Assembly (NCBI GenBank): GCA_963205525.1
Contig: CAUJJP010000097.1
Coordinates: 1-64,000, forward strand
Reading direction: 5' to 3'
Source of the DNA: Pseudomonadota bacterium
GTDB lineage: Bacteria; Pseudomonadota; Gammaproteobacteria; Burkholderiales; Burkholderiaceae
DNA length: 64,000 nt
Shown here one piece after another: positions 53,485 through 62,225 of the stretch. The notes under the pieces are model-generated. The model was given only the letters and a program-made list of their open reading frames with translations, had not been told where the DNA came from and did no database searches. A program made the position numbers and the translations under genes. Numbering within the stretch: the first letter of the stretch is position 1; the number at the start of each line of letters is the position of its first letter.

Positions 53485-55539
53485 TCAGCGGTAGAGCACC
53501 TGCGGCAGCCACATGCCGATCTGCGGGAACACGTACAGGATCACGATGGCGACGATCTGGATGCCCATGAAGGGCAGCATGCCGGCGAAGATCTGGTTCA
53601 GCGTCACGTGCTTGGGCGCCACGCCCTTGAGGTAGAAGGCGCTCATCGCCACCGGCGGGCTGAGGAAGGCGGTCTGCAGGTTCAGCGCCACCAGCAGGCC
53701 GAAGAACAGCGGGTCGACGCCGAAGTTGTCCAGCAGCGGGATGAAGATGGGCATGAAGATGACGATGATCTCGGTCCACTCCAGCGGCCAGCCGAGGACG
53801 AAGATGATCACCTGCGCCAGGATCATGAACTCGGTCTTGCTCAGGTTCATGCCCAGCACCCACTGCTCGACCAGCTCCTGACCGCCCAGCAGGGCGAAGG
53901 CGGCGGAGAAGATCGCCGAGCCGACGAACAGCCAGCACACCATGGCGCTGGTCTTGGCGGTCAGGAAGACCGACTCCCTGACCACGTCCATGCTCAGCTG
54001 GCGGTAGGCCCAGGCGAGGAGCAAGCCGCCGAAGGCGCCCACCGCCGCCGCTTCCGTGGGCGTGGCGAGGCCGAAGACGATGGAGCCCAGGACCGCCAGG
54101 ATCAGGATCAGCAGGGGGAAGAAGCTGGTCAGCAGCATCTTGAAGATTTCCAGCCGGGCGAAGCTCAGGACGCCATAGAACAGCGCCATCGCGATCGCCC
54201 CGACGCCCACCCCGATCCACCAGCCGCTGCCGGCGGGCTGCGCGGCGCCAGGGGCTGCCGCCGCCGGTTCAGCGGGTCCAGCGGGTCCAGCGGGTCCAGC
54301 GGGCTCGGCCTGGGGGGTGGCGGGCGGCGCTGCGGCGTCGTCGGTCGGGTCGGTCGCGCCGGCCGCTTCGTCCGCAGGAGGCTCGGCCAGGCCGCCGCCG
54401 GCCGCCGGCCCCGCGTCGGTGTCGCTGCCTTCGTCGGCCCCCGGCGGCTCCGCCAGACCGGAGGCGGCTTCGCTGTCCTCGGCGCCCGGCGGCTCGGCGA
54501 GGCCGGATCCGCCCTCCTCGCCGTCAGCGCTGGCGCCGATCTCCTGCAGCTCGGCCGGCAGCTCGAGCACCGCCGCCGGTGCGGTGGCGATGCGGTAGCT
54601 CCAGGCGCTGGCCAGCACGAACAGCGCCAGCGGCAGCAGCGCCACGCCCAGCTGGCCGAGCAGCCAGCGCGTGGGCACGGCCTGGTTGCGCGGGCCCTTG
54701 AGCAACGCCACCAGGCCCGCGAGGGCGTGGCGCGCCGAGTCCAGGTCCAGCGCGGCCAGCTTGCGGGGCAGCGGCACCACGCGCTGCGCCTGGCTCAGCG
54801 GCGGCGCCAGCGCCGGCTTGAGCTTGGCCAGGACGATGACGTAGACCACGTAGAGCCCGGCCAGCATCAGGCCGGGGAAGAAGGCGCCGGCATAGAGCTG
54901 CACCACCGATACGCCGGCGGTGGCGCCATAGACGATGAGCAGCACCGAGGGCGGGATCAGGATGCCCAGGCAGCCGCCGGCGGTGATGGCGCCGGCGGAC
55001 ATGCGCACGTCGTAGCCGGCGCGCAGCATCTGCGGGAAGGCCAGCAGCCCCATCAGGGTGACCACCGCGCCGACGATGCCGGTGGCGGTGGCGAACAGGG
55101 CGCAGGTCACCAGGGTGGCCACCGCGAGCGAGCCCGGCACGCGCGCCAGCATCAGGTGCAGGCTGCGGAACAGCTTCTCGATCAGGTTGGCGCGCTCGAC
55201 CAGGTAGCCCATGAAGACGAACAGGGGGATCGCGATCAGCACGTCCGATCCCATCACCGAGAAGGCGCGCTGCACCATCAGGTCCAGGGTCTGGGTGACC
55301 GCGCCGCCCACCGTCTGCCCGCCCGAGTGGTAGGCGAAGAAGGCGAACAGCATGCCCATGCCCATGAGGGTGAAGGCGGTCGGGAAGCCCAGCATGATGG
55401 CCACCACCACCAGCCCGAGCATGAGCAGCCCGTAGTGGCCGTTGGTCATGACCGGCACGCTGAGCACCATGCCGACCACGGCGGCGACGATCAGCCCCAT
55501 CAGCGTGAAGCCGAACCAGAGTTCCTTGCGCAGCTTCAT
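53485..55539 (-). CDS. TRAP transporter large permease (DctM family) with acidic repeat insertion
   Basis: 684 residues, about 240 longer than the other DctM in this window. The N-terminal half has MGMGMLFAFFAYHSGGQ, GSDVLIAIPLFVFMGYLVERA and GGCLGILIPPSVLLIVYGA. The C-terminal half has FGLATPTEAAAVGAFGG and FLSPPVAMSAFYLKGVAP. Between them, about residues 326-433 are low-complexity, with three GLAEPP units and an AGPAGPAGP run, likely a hydrophilic loop. Longer DctM proteins of this kind are known; the repeat is particular here. It overlaps dctQ as ATGA. Confidence 0.9.
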   Translation of the reverse strand: MKLRKELWFGFTLMGLIVAAVVGMVLSVPVMTNGHYGLLMLGLVVVAIMLGFPTAFTLMGMGMLFAFFAYHSGGQTVGGAVTQTLDLMVQRAFSVMGSDVLIAIPLFVFMGYLVERANLIEKLFRSLHLMLARVPGSLAVATLVTCALFATATGIVGAVVTLMGLLAFPQMLRAGYDVRMSAGAITAGGCLGILIPPSVLLIVYGATAGVSVVQLYAGAFFPGLMLAGLYVVYVIVLAKLKPALAPPLSQAQRVVPLPRKLAALDLDSARHALAGLVALLKGPRNQAVPTRWLLGQLGVALLPLALFVLASAWSYRIATAPAAVLELPAELQEIGASADGEEGGSGLAEPPGAEDSEAASGLAEPPGADEGSDTDAGPAAGGGLAEPPADEAAGATDPTDDAAAPPATPQAEPAGPAGPAGPAEPAAAAPGAAQPAGSGWWIGVGVGAIAMALFYGVLSFARLEIFKMLLTSFFPLLILILAVLGSIVFGLATPTEAAAVGAFGGLLLAWAYRQLSMDVVRESVFLTAKTSAMVCWLFVGSAIFSAAFALLGGQELVEQWVLGMNLSKTEFMILAQVIIFVLGWPLEWTEIIVIFMPIFIPLLDNFGVDPLFFGLLVALNLQTAFLSPPVAMSAFYLKGVAPKHVTLNQIFAGMLPFMGIQIVAIVILYVFPQIGMWLPQVLYR

Positions 55540-56171
55540 GGCCGGCCCCCCTGCGCGGCGCCTTCCTGCGCCGTGAGCAGGCGGTCCACCGCCTCGATGT
55601 CGGCGTCCTGCACGTGCACCATGTCCTTGAGCTTGTCGACGTCGACCTCCTCCACGTCTTCCTCGCGCGCCGGCCAGGCGCCGTCACGCAGGCAGATCAC
55701 GCAGCGCACGATCTCGACGATGCCTTGCAGCAGCAGCACAGCGCCGGCCAGCGGAACGACGAACTTCACCGGGTAGACCGGCAGCGGATCGGCGTTGAAG
55801 GTCTGCTCGCGGATCGCCAGCGATTCCTGGGCAAAGCCCCAGCCGGCCCAGGTGAGGGCGACGATGCCGGGCACGAAGAACACGAGATAGAGCACGAGGT
55901 CTATCGTCGCCTGGGTGCGCGGGCGGAAGAAGCCGTACAGCACGTCGCCGCGCACGTGGCCGTTCTTGCTCAGCGTGTAGGCGCCGGCGAGCATGAACAG
56001 GGTGCCGTAGAGCATGATCTGCAGGTCCAGCATCCAGGCGTGGGGCTTGTCCAGCGCGTAGCGCGAGAACACCTCGTAGGTGATGAGCACGGTGAGTGCC
56101 ACGATGGCCCAGGCGCTGACCTTGCCCACGAAGGTGGACAGGCGGTCGACCCGCAACAACAGCTTCTGCAT
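55536..56171 (-). CDS. TRAP transporter small permease subunit (DctQ family)
   Basis: 211 residues: four membrane segments (about 15-36, 48-66, 88-110, 135-158), the conserved RYALDKPHAWMLDLQIMLYGTLFMLAGAY-type region near 37-65, then a 50-residue charged cytoplasmic tail (REEDVEEVDVDKLKDMV) not found in minimal DctQ. It acts with the adjacent DctM. It lies downstream of a terminator that separates it from the receptor gene. Confidence 0.9.
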   Translation of the reverse strand: MQKLLLRVDRLSTFVGKVSAWAIVALTVLITYEVFSRYALDKPHAWMLDLQIMLYGTLFMLAGAYTLSKNGHVRGDVLYGFFRPRTQATIDLVLYLVFFVPGIVALTWAGWGFAQESLAIREQTFNADPLPVYPVKFVVPLAGAVLLLQGIVEIVRCVICLRDGAWPAREEDVEEVDVDKLKDMVHVQDADIEAVDRLLTAQEGAAQGGRP

Positions 56172-56189
56172 CGCAATCCTTGGCGGAGC

Positions 56190-56216
56190 AAAAAAAGGGG
56201 CGCCAGCGGGCGCCCC
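56190..56216 (-). terminator. Intrinsic terminator between TRAP receptor and membrane genes
   Basis: On the minus strand, GGGGCGCC-CGCT-GGCGCCCC followed by seven T, between the receptor stop (56241) and dctQ (56171). Partial read-through would give more receptor than channel. Confidence 0.92.
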
Positions 56217-56240
56217 CTCGGGGACCTGGCGCCCCTGGCC

Positions 56241-57374
56241 TCAGCTCTTCTTGCCCTTGGCGCCCTTGCCCTTGGCGAAGTAGTGGTTCCAGGCCATGCG
56301 GTAGTCGACCGTGTAGTCGTTCTGCCAGGCACCGGCGCGCTCGGCGTAGGCACGCTGGCTGTCCAGCACCTTCTGGAACAGCGCGTTCTCGCCGCCCTTC
56401 TTCTGCATGATGTCGTCCCAGGCGGCGAGCTGGGCGCGCAGGATGGCGTCCGGCGTCCGGTAGAACTTGACCCCCGCCTTCTTCAGCTCGACGTAGTCCT
56501 TGGAGTTGCGGTCTATCGCCTTCCAGCTCATGTCGGCGCTGGCGGCCTGCACCGCGTAGTCGATGGTCGCCTTCAGCTCCGCCGGCAGGGCGTCGTACTT
56601 GCCCTTGTTGAACAGGATCTCGAACTGCTCGCCGCTTTGGTGGAAGCTCTGCAGCATGCAGTTCTTCACCACGTCCGGGAAGCCGAGCAGGCGGTCGCTG
56701 GAGGCGTTGTTGAACTCGGCGCCGTCGATCAGGCCGCGGTCCAGTGCCGGCACGATCTCGCCGCCGGGCAGCGGGTTCACCGCCGCGCCCATCGAGTTGT
56801 ACATGTCCACCGCCAGCCCGACGGTGCGGAACTTGCTGCCCTTGATGTCGGCCACCTTGGCCACCGGTTTCTTGAACCAGCCGAAGGGCTGGGTCGGCAT
56901 CGGGCCGTACAGGTAGGACACCACGTCCATGTTGATGGACTTGTAGATCTCGTCCAGCAGCGCCTTGCCGCCGCCGTAGTTGTGCCAGGCCAGGACCATG
57001 TTGGGGTCCATGCCGAAGCCCGGGCCGGACCCCCACAGGGCGAGCGCCGAGTTCTTGCCGTAGTGGTAGGCGACGACGCCGTGGCCGCCGTCCAGGGTGC
57101 CCTTGTTCACCGCTTCCAGCAGCTGGAAGGCCGGCACCACCGCGCCGGCGGGCAGGACCTCGATCTTCAGCCGGTTGCCGGCCATGTCGTTGACCTTCTT
57201 GGCGAAGTCGGTCGCGTACTCGTGGAAGATGTCCTTGGACGGCCAGGTGCTCTGGAAGCGCAGCGAGACGGTCTGCGCCTGGCTGACCGCCGGGGCGGCC
57301 ATCACGCCGGCAGCGGCAGTGGCGCCGGCGCCCTTGAGGAAGCGCCGGCGGCGCGCGGGGGTGGATGAGGTCAT
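56241..57374 (-). CDS. TRAP transporter substrate-binding protein with Tat signal (DctP family)
   Basis: 377 residues. The N-terminus TPARRRRFLKGAGATAAAG is a twin-arginine signal (RRxFLK), so the receptor is exported folded. The body is DctP-like: LRFQSTWPSKDIFHEYATDF, PAGAVVPAFQLLEAVNKGTLDGGHG, and the ligand Arg region GSKFRTVGLAVDMYNSMGA. It resembles the TakP branch that binds 2-oxo acids; the ligand is unproven. The start at 57374 precedes the Tat motif; the longer open frame to 57434 is unneeded. Confidence 0.92.
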   Translation of the reverse strand: MTSSTPARRRRFLKGAGATAAAGVMAAPAVSQAQTVSLRFQSTWPSKDIFHEYATDFAKKVNDMAGNRLKIEVLPAGAVVPAFQLLEAVNKGTLDGGHGVVAYHYGKNSALALWGSGPGFGMDPNMVLAWHNYGGGKALLDEIYKSINMDVVSYLYGPMPTQPFGWFKKPVAKVADIKGSKFRTVGLAVDMYNSMGAAVNPLPGGEIVPALDRGLIDGAEFNNASSDRLLGFPDVVKNCMLQSFHQSGEQFEILFNKGKYDALPAELKATIDYAVQAASADMSWKAIDRNSKDYVELKKAGVKFYRTPDAILRAQLAAWDDIMQKKGGENALFQKVLDSQRAYAERAGAWQNDYTVDYRMAWNHYFAKGKGAKGKKS

Positions 57375-57572
57375 CGCGTTTCTCCGAGGGTCGTGAACTC
57401 CGGCGCGCGCAGAACAGGGCACACCTGTGCTCACCTTAGGAGACCGGTCGGCGACGGCGCAACAGGGTCAAACCCGAAAGCCACCGCGGGGCCGGCGTGC
57501 TAGCCGCCGCGGCCCCGGTGCCCTGCCCGTGCTGCCTGCGCGCAAACACGCGGCTACGTTTGCGACACAGTA

Positions 57573-57825
57573 AGACTGGGCAAAGGCGCGGTCGCTGACT
57601 GCGTGCACCAGGCCCGGCTCGCCCAGCAGCGATGCGAAGAACTCATCCAGCATCGCCTGCTGCGAACTCGCACGCATCGACAGCAGAGCTGCGATCAACG
57701 CCGGCAGCGGCAACTGCCGGCAGCGGGTGAAGGCGCGAGGGAAGTTCGGATGGCGCGCTCGCTCGGCGAACTGCGGCGAGGCGATGAGATCGGCGAGGTC
57801 TAGAAGCAGAGACTGGATGTTTGTA
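57573..57825 (-). pseudogene. N-terminal remnant of an IS4-type transposase gene
   Basis: On the minus strand the frame reads SLLLDLADLIASPQFAERAR, then FPRAFTRCRQLPLPALIAAL, SMRASSQQAMLDEFFASLLG and VSDRAFAQ. This order (FTRxRxLP, SLQxELDxFF-like segment, SDRAFxQ) is that of the N-terminus of IS4-family DDE transposases. Homology stops near 57575 and no DDE domain follows. It marks the left edge of an accessory region. Confidence 0.65.
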
Positions 57826-58086
57826 CAGTGCTTACACCGACATCGAAGACAGCTCCGTCAAGAGCGGACACTCCATATGAATCAATAACTTACGATACGA
57901 ATCCTAGCCGACACAGCTCAACTTCGGTGGGTTGGGAGATCGGGGCGGATGCTATCGCGGGCCGGACTCGAGCCGTGACAAGCGACACGGTCCCTTGCTA
58001 CACAAAGACGCCCGTGGTCTCAAGACGCTCCCAGAGTCTCCGAAGTACGTGTCGAGTGAGGCCAGAAGTGCCCACAAGGAGCCTTG
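57826..58086. other. Intergenic stretch, lower GC, no gene
   Basis: About 260 bases between the transposase remnant and the WYL gene, noticeably more AT-rich than the core regions (for example around 57870-57905). It probably holds the WYL gene promoter; no clear promoter elements were assigned. Confidence 0.35.
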
Positions 58087-59148
58087 GTGAAACTGGACAT
58101 GCTGATCAAGATGGTGGGCCTGCTGCCGCGCGACCCTGCCGCAGCGGTCACGGTGCGGGACCTCCGCCCCCGCTTCTTTGCGCATGGGGATCGGTCCACC
58201 GGCATCAAAGCCACGTCCGAGTTGACCAACCTGCGCCGCTACCTGGCCGAAATGATGAGGCACGGCCTGGTGCGGGAGTTGCCGCCCGTCAAAGGCATGG
58301 AGCGGCTGCCGCGCTACCACCTCGTCGAACACAAGCTCTACGGTTATTTCATGCACGGCCAGGTGGCGCTGGGGCTGCATTGGACGCAGCACCTGCTGGC
58401 CCCGTTGAACGGCGCGCTGGACGAAGGCGATCTGGCGCAGATGACCGCCCAGGCCCGACTGACGCGCCGCCAGCAGACGATCCGCGACCGCGTGCGCATC
58501 GTGCCGGACGGTATCGGTCGTGCCTTTGTCACCATCGCCAGCGACTTCTTGCGCACAGCGATCGATGCGCTGGAGGGGGGGCACATGATCCGCATCGAAT
58601 ACGAGAAGCCGGGCGGGGACGTCGTGCAGCGTGAGTTCAGCGTGCTGGGGCTGGCGCAGAAGGACGGCACCATCTACCTGATCGGAGCGCGCTCGATGAC
58701 CGCCGCGCCGATTCACTATGCGATGCACCGGATGAAGTCGGTGACCCTGCTTCATCAGCGGGCCGACATGCGGCCCGGCTTCGACATCGACGCCTACATC
58801 GAATCACAGCACCAACTGGCGCATGTGCTGCATGACCGCCCCAGCCCGGTCGAACTGCAGTTGCGGGTGCACGAGCACGCCTTGTTCCACTTCCGCGAAC
58901 GCCCGCTGCCCCAGCAGCAGCCCATCCGGCCGTCGGTTTGCAGCGGCTGGTACGAAGTGACCGCCACCGTGCCGCATACGGTGATGCTGGTGCCGTTCCT
59001 CTGGAGTCACGCGCCCTACGTCGAGGTGCTGGGACCGGCTTCCGTGCGCGATGACGTGGCGGCGGGCATCTTGACCGCTGCCGCCTTCTATGCCGGGCCT
59101 GCGTACGAGGTCGAGCCGGGCAGCCAGGAAACCGAAGCCCTGGCCTGA
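58087..59148 (+). CDS. WYL-domain transcriptional regulator
   Basis: 353 residues: an N-terminal winged-helix part (KLDMLIKMVGLL, then SELTNLRRYLAEMMRHGLV), a helical middle, and a WYL domain (MIRIEYEKPGGD, FSVLGLAQKDGTIYLIGARS) with a C-terminal WCX-like part (LHEHALFHF-type, FLWSHAPYVEVLGP). WYL proteins sense nucleic-acid or nucleotide ligands and often control phage-defence islands. The GTG at 58087 has AAGGAG 4 bases upstream; a TTG at 58084 is too close. It is the first gene of the accessory island. Confidence 0.85.
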   Translation: MKLDMLIKMVGLLPRDPAAAVTVRDLRPRFFAHGDRSTGIKATSELTNLRRYLAEMMRHGLVRELPPVKGMERLPRYHLVEHKLYGYFMHGQVALGLHWTQHLLAPLNGALDEGDLAQMTAQARLTRRQQTIRDRVRIVPDGIGRAFVTIASDFLRTAIDALEGGHMIRIEYEKPGGDVVQREFSVLGLAQKDGTIYLIGARSMTAAPIHYAMHRMKSVTLLHQRADMRPGFDIDAYIESQHQLAHVLHDRPSPVELQLRVHEHALFHFRERPLPQQQPIRPSVCSGWYEVTATVPHTVMLVPFLWSHAPYVEVLGPASVRDDVAAGILTAAAFYAGPAYEVEPGSQETEALA

Positions 59149-59232
59149 TGCCAGCGACTCACAGGAGACAAGCTTTGTCGCTGCCGGCCAGGAGGCTCAG
59201 GGTCACCCTGAATCAACTGGCGAGGTGTCGCG

Positions 59233-59541
59233 ATGGATGTTCCCGTGCATGGCGTGATGATCATGACGGCCACGGTGGCCGTCATCTTTGGATCGATCTT
59301 TCTGCTCGTCAAGGTCGACCAATGGTCGCGGTCGGCGCGCGACGCGCTTCGTGATCGCTACGGTCACAACCGTTGGCAGCCCGCAGCCATCGACCTGCTG
59401 GGTGTGCCCTTGTGGCTGGTGCTGGAGATCTTCTGCCTCGCCCTGGCGATCCTGGTCACGATCGTGATGATGGTCACGGCCTACCAGGCAGCGAAGGGCG
59501 TGCGCGACTGGTGGCATGCCGGGGCTCGGCGCGGCCGTTGA
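59233..59541 (+). CDS. Small two-segment membrane protein, unknown function
   Basis: 102 residues with hydrophobic segments at about 8-28 and 54-84 and a charged loop between (DQWSRSARDALRDRYGHNRW). It follows the WYL gene by 84 bases. No family recognised. Start chosen at the first ATG in frame. Confidence 0.55.
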   Translation: MDVPVHGVMIMTATVAVIFGSIFLLVKVDQWSRSARDALRDRYGHNRWQPAAIDLLGVPLWLVLEIFCLALAILVTIVMMVTAYQAAKGVRDWWHAGARRGR

Positions 59542-59671
59542 GCGCATGCGGACCGTGCCGCAGGCAGGCGGCTCGGTCCATGCCGTCGGGTGCGGAGTGG
59601 CATCGGGGCCGAGACACGTTCTGTCGCTGCCGGTCTCCACACTGGAGATCCCCACCGATGACAGGAGTCTC

Positions 59672-59917
59672 ATGATGGCCACCGCCCGTACCGTTCGTCC
59701 CGCGACCGTCACCGCCGTAGAGCCGCGCACGGAGGAAGCTGCCGCGCAGCTCATGTGGACCCACTACCGGGACCACAAGCAAGCGCTGAAGGCCGACATT
59801 CGCATCTATCGCGCGGACATCCTCGCGCAACTGATGGCCGGCCTGCCGCCCGACCGTATCTTCGCGCCCTATCTCAAGCCGGCCGAGCCTGTACCGGCGC
59901 GGCGCCGCGCAGCCTGA
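59672..59917 (+). CDS. Small hypothetical protein
   Basis: 81 residues (80 if the ATG at 59675 is used), Ala/Arg-rich ends around a helical core (EEAAAQLMWTHYRDHKQALK, ADILAQLMAGLPPDRIF). AGGAG at 59663-59667 supports this start; the longer open frame to 59516 is not needed. Function unknown; likely co-expressed with the WYL gene. Confidence 0.5.
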   Translation: MMATARTVRPATVTAVEPRTEEAAAQLMWTHYRDHKQALKADIRIYRADILAQLMAGLPPDRIFAPYLKPAEPVPARRRAA

Positions 59918-59952
59918 ACGCGGGCAGGCCGCGGTGCACCGACCGCCGTATA

Positions 59953-60052
59953 GGAGCCAGTTCATGATCGGCAGGTAGGAGCCAGTCGCGGATCGGCGTA
60001 TTGGAGCCAGAGCCGGATCGACATATAGGAGCCAGCCTGGTGATCGGTGACG
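59953..60052. repeat. Four direct repeats with exact 25-base period
   Basis: GGAGCCAG recurs at 59953, 59978, 60003 and 60028, each followed about 5 bases later by GATCG. The unit is GGAGCCAG-N5-GATCGnC-N3-TA with small variations. The block begins right where the sbcD remnant stops. Such multiple end repeats are typical of transposase-binding sites at the ends of some elements (IS21-like, Mu/Tn7-like); no transposase is left nearby. Confidence 0.9.
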
Positions 60053-60484
60053 ACTTCCGCACCCGGCAACGCACGGGCGAAGGTGGGTTCGGCGTAGGGC
60101 AGCGGATGGAAGGCGACTTCGCCGTGCTGGTCCGTGAGCGCCACCGCGTCGAGTTTGTCGAGCGCCCCGCGCAGGATCAGTTTGCTTCTCGAAGATGCGC
60201 CCGCCGAAGCCGATCCGCTCCGCGCTGTCGTGGTTGCCTGCGATGAGGATGACCGGGATGCCCGCGCCGACGACAAGCCGAGCGAGAACGTCGTCCAGCA
60301 GCGCGACAGCATCGGCGGGCGGCACCGCGCGGTCATAGACATCGCCAGCGACGACGACAGCGTCGACATGCTCAGATCGCGCTAGGTCGACGAACTGATT
60401 GAGGACGTAGGCTTGGTCATCCAGCAGCGAGGAGCCGTGGAGGTAGCGACCCAGGTGCCAGTCGGCGGTGTGGAGGAACCTCAT
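60040..60484 (-). pseudogene. Truncated and frameshifted sbcD (exonuclease subunit) remnant
   Basis: The start MRFLHTADWHLGRYLHGSS, VVAGDVYDRAVPP and IAGNHDSAERIGFGG are the metallophosphoesterase motifs of SbcD/Mre11. The frame is lost after GRIFEKQ, near 60180-60190. In another frame it continues LILRGALDKLDAVALTDQHG and EVAFHPLPYAEPTFARALPG up to VVTDHQ at about 60045. A whole SbcD has about 400 residues; only about 145 remain. The rest, and sbcC, are absent. The 25-base repeats start at the break. Confidence 0.85.
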
Positions 60485-60569
60485 CCGGTGTGAATGGCCT
60501 CAGATACGGAAGTTGCGGGGAAGTTCATGGCCGTGCTGCCCAGGCCTTGGGCGCATCGCCGACCGCACT

Positions 60570-62117
60570 CTACTGTCCCCGGAAGCGCTGGACGGACAGG
60601 CCGACAATGGACATGAAAGCCTCGTCGTCGACGCCTGGGCGGACGTTCAGCCAAGTGGAGAGCGGGCCCGTGTTCTGCCTCACGCCTTCGGGCGGCATGC
60701 CTTGTCCGATGCATTCATCCGCTGGCAGGAGCGCCTGGCAGGAGAAGTAATTCTTCCTGTTCGCCCAAACCATCGTCACTACATTCTGGACCCTCGGGTG
60801 AGGGTTGGGCCGGTCCGCGCGCACACGCAGATCCCCCCCGGCGGTGTGCGTGAAATGGACTTCAGCCTGCAGGTCCTCACACAGCTCGTCCACTCTGTCT
60901 ACAAGAGCCTGGGCAGCAACGGACCCATTCATGCGTATGTAGAAGCGCACTTCTGCGGCAAGCTCGTCGCCGGCTTCGACAGCTTCCGCAGGCTCCTCGT
61001 AGGGCGCGTTGGGCAGCGGATTGCCCGGGTAAGCGGCTGCGGGGAGCGGCTGCACGGGGAGCGGTTGCACAAGAGCCCGTTGCCCGCCCGCTTGCAGCAA
61101 CCGCTCAAGAAGGCCCGCCTTGAACTTCGGGCCGAAATTGAAGCCGGTGAGATAGAAGTTTCCGCTCCCCGCGAGATACAAAACCTTGTCCAGTCGCCTC
61201 GGATTGATGCCTGCCTGACGCGAGTGCAGCTCAAGTTGCTCGAAGGCTTGCCGAGCGCTCAGCCTAGATCCCTCGTAGGCCCTAAGCGCGTTGACCACAT
61301 GGCGGTCAGGCTTGGCGAACTCCGGGTAGCCAAGGTCACCGAAGAAGCTCATCGCCAGTGCCAGCCCCATCTCCTGGACCGACCCCTCGAGGCGAAGGCC
61401 GAGGTTCAGCGGCCCGCCGGGTGCAGCAATCGATGCCTCGACCGTTGCCTGGAAGCGCTGCGGGTCCAACCCTGAGACCGCGGACAGACATCGGATGCCG
61501 CTGTAAAGGCCCCTCGTCCACTTGACCCACCCCTGCAAGCCGGACCGCTGCGCCACAACACGCACCTCCTGCCGGGTGGCGCCCACGCCTGCTGCGCGCA
61601 GGGACCGAATGGTAGAAACGTCTTCCGCGAGAAGGCCCTGGGGGCCATCCTGATCTATATAAGCAATGGCGGCCGTCTCGATCACACCCAGGAGCGTGTC
61701 GTAGTCGGTCAGAGCCAGGTAGTCTGGGGCCGCAGCAATGGCATCCAGGACACGGCTCACTCGCGGGACAGTATGGCGACGCAGGTTCGCGTCGTCCGCC
61801 GCGTGGCCTCGCAATACGTCGCCAACGCCGGCTCTGTTCAGGAGAGTTCGGGCGAAGACGCGGAGGACGCCGCCAAAGTGGGTCAGGTCTTCAAACTCGA
61901 CCGCGTGGGCAAGACGCTCAACCAGTTCACCCTGCGGATCCGTCTCGCTAAGCACGACTTGCTGCGCTGCGACATCAACCTGAATCGGCATCACGTAGAA
62001 CCGCTCGTCGAGATGCAGGTCAACCAGAGTCTGACCGCGGCCGGGCCGATAGCCGCGACGGATCAGCTCAGATTCAACCGACTGCGTCAGGTAGTCGTAG
62101 ACGACTTGGTAGAGCAT
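60570..62117 (-). CDS. Unrecognised 515-residue protein
   Basis: No known family recognised. The start MLYQVVYDYLTQSVESELIR (AAGGAA 12 bases upstream) is preferred to an ATG at 62186. Residues about 256-280 read FFGDLGYPEFAKPDRHVVNA, similar to the helix-hairpin-helix/KPDxH segment of DNA glycosylase-like folds. A proline-rich linker (PLPVQPLPAAAYPGNPLPN) lies about 360-385, followed by an alpha/beta C-terminal part. It lies just downstream of the DUF2779-type gene on the same strand with a 108-base gap, so they may act together. DNA-binding is a guess. Confidence 0.7.
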   Translation of the reverse strand: MLYQVVYDYLTQSVESELIRRGYRPGRGQTLVDLHLDERFYVMPIQVDVAAQQVVLSETDPQGELVERLAHAVEFEDLTHFGGVLRVFARTLLNRAGVGDVLRGHAADDANLRRHTVPRVSRVLDAIAAAPDYLALTDYDTLLGVIETAAIAYIDQDGPQGLLAEDVSTIRSLRAAGVGATRQEVRVVAQRSGLQGWVKWTRGLYSGIRCLSAVSGLDPQRFQATVEASIAAPGGPLNLGLRLEGSVQEMGLALAMSFFGDLGYPEFAKPDRHVVNALRAYEGSRLSARQAFEQLELHSRQAGINPRRLDKVLYLAGSGNFYLTGFNFGPKFKAGLLERLLQAGGQRALVQPLPVQPLPAAAYPGNPLPNAPYEEPAEAVEAGDELAAEVRFYIRMNGSVAAQALVDRVDELCEDLQAEVHFTHTAGGDLRVRADRPNPHPRVQNVVTMVWANRKNYFSCQALLPADECIGQGMPPEGVRQNTGPLSTWLNVRPGVDDEAFMSIVGLSVQRFRGQ

Positions 62118-62225
62118 CTTGCTAGGTTCCTTCGGTGGGGTGTGAGTCTCCGGGCGCTTGTGTTCGCGACGCAGCATGACGTGCACACGACGGTAGCCGT
62201 AGGCATGTTGCCGCTGTATTTCGGA

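Noticed and set aside
59953..60052. 25-base repeats considered as a CRISPR array
   Set aside because: Only about 14 positions are conserved, there is no repeat-spacer structure and no cas gene nearby.
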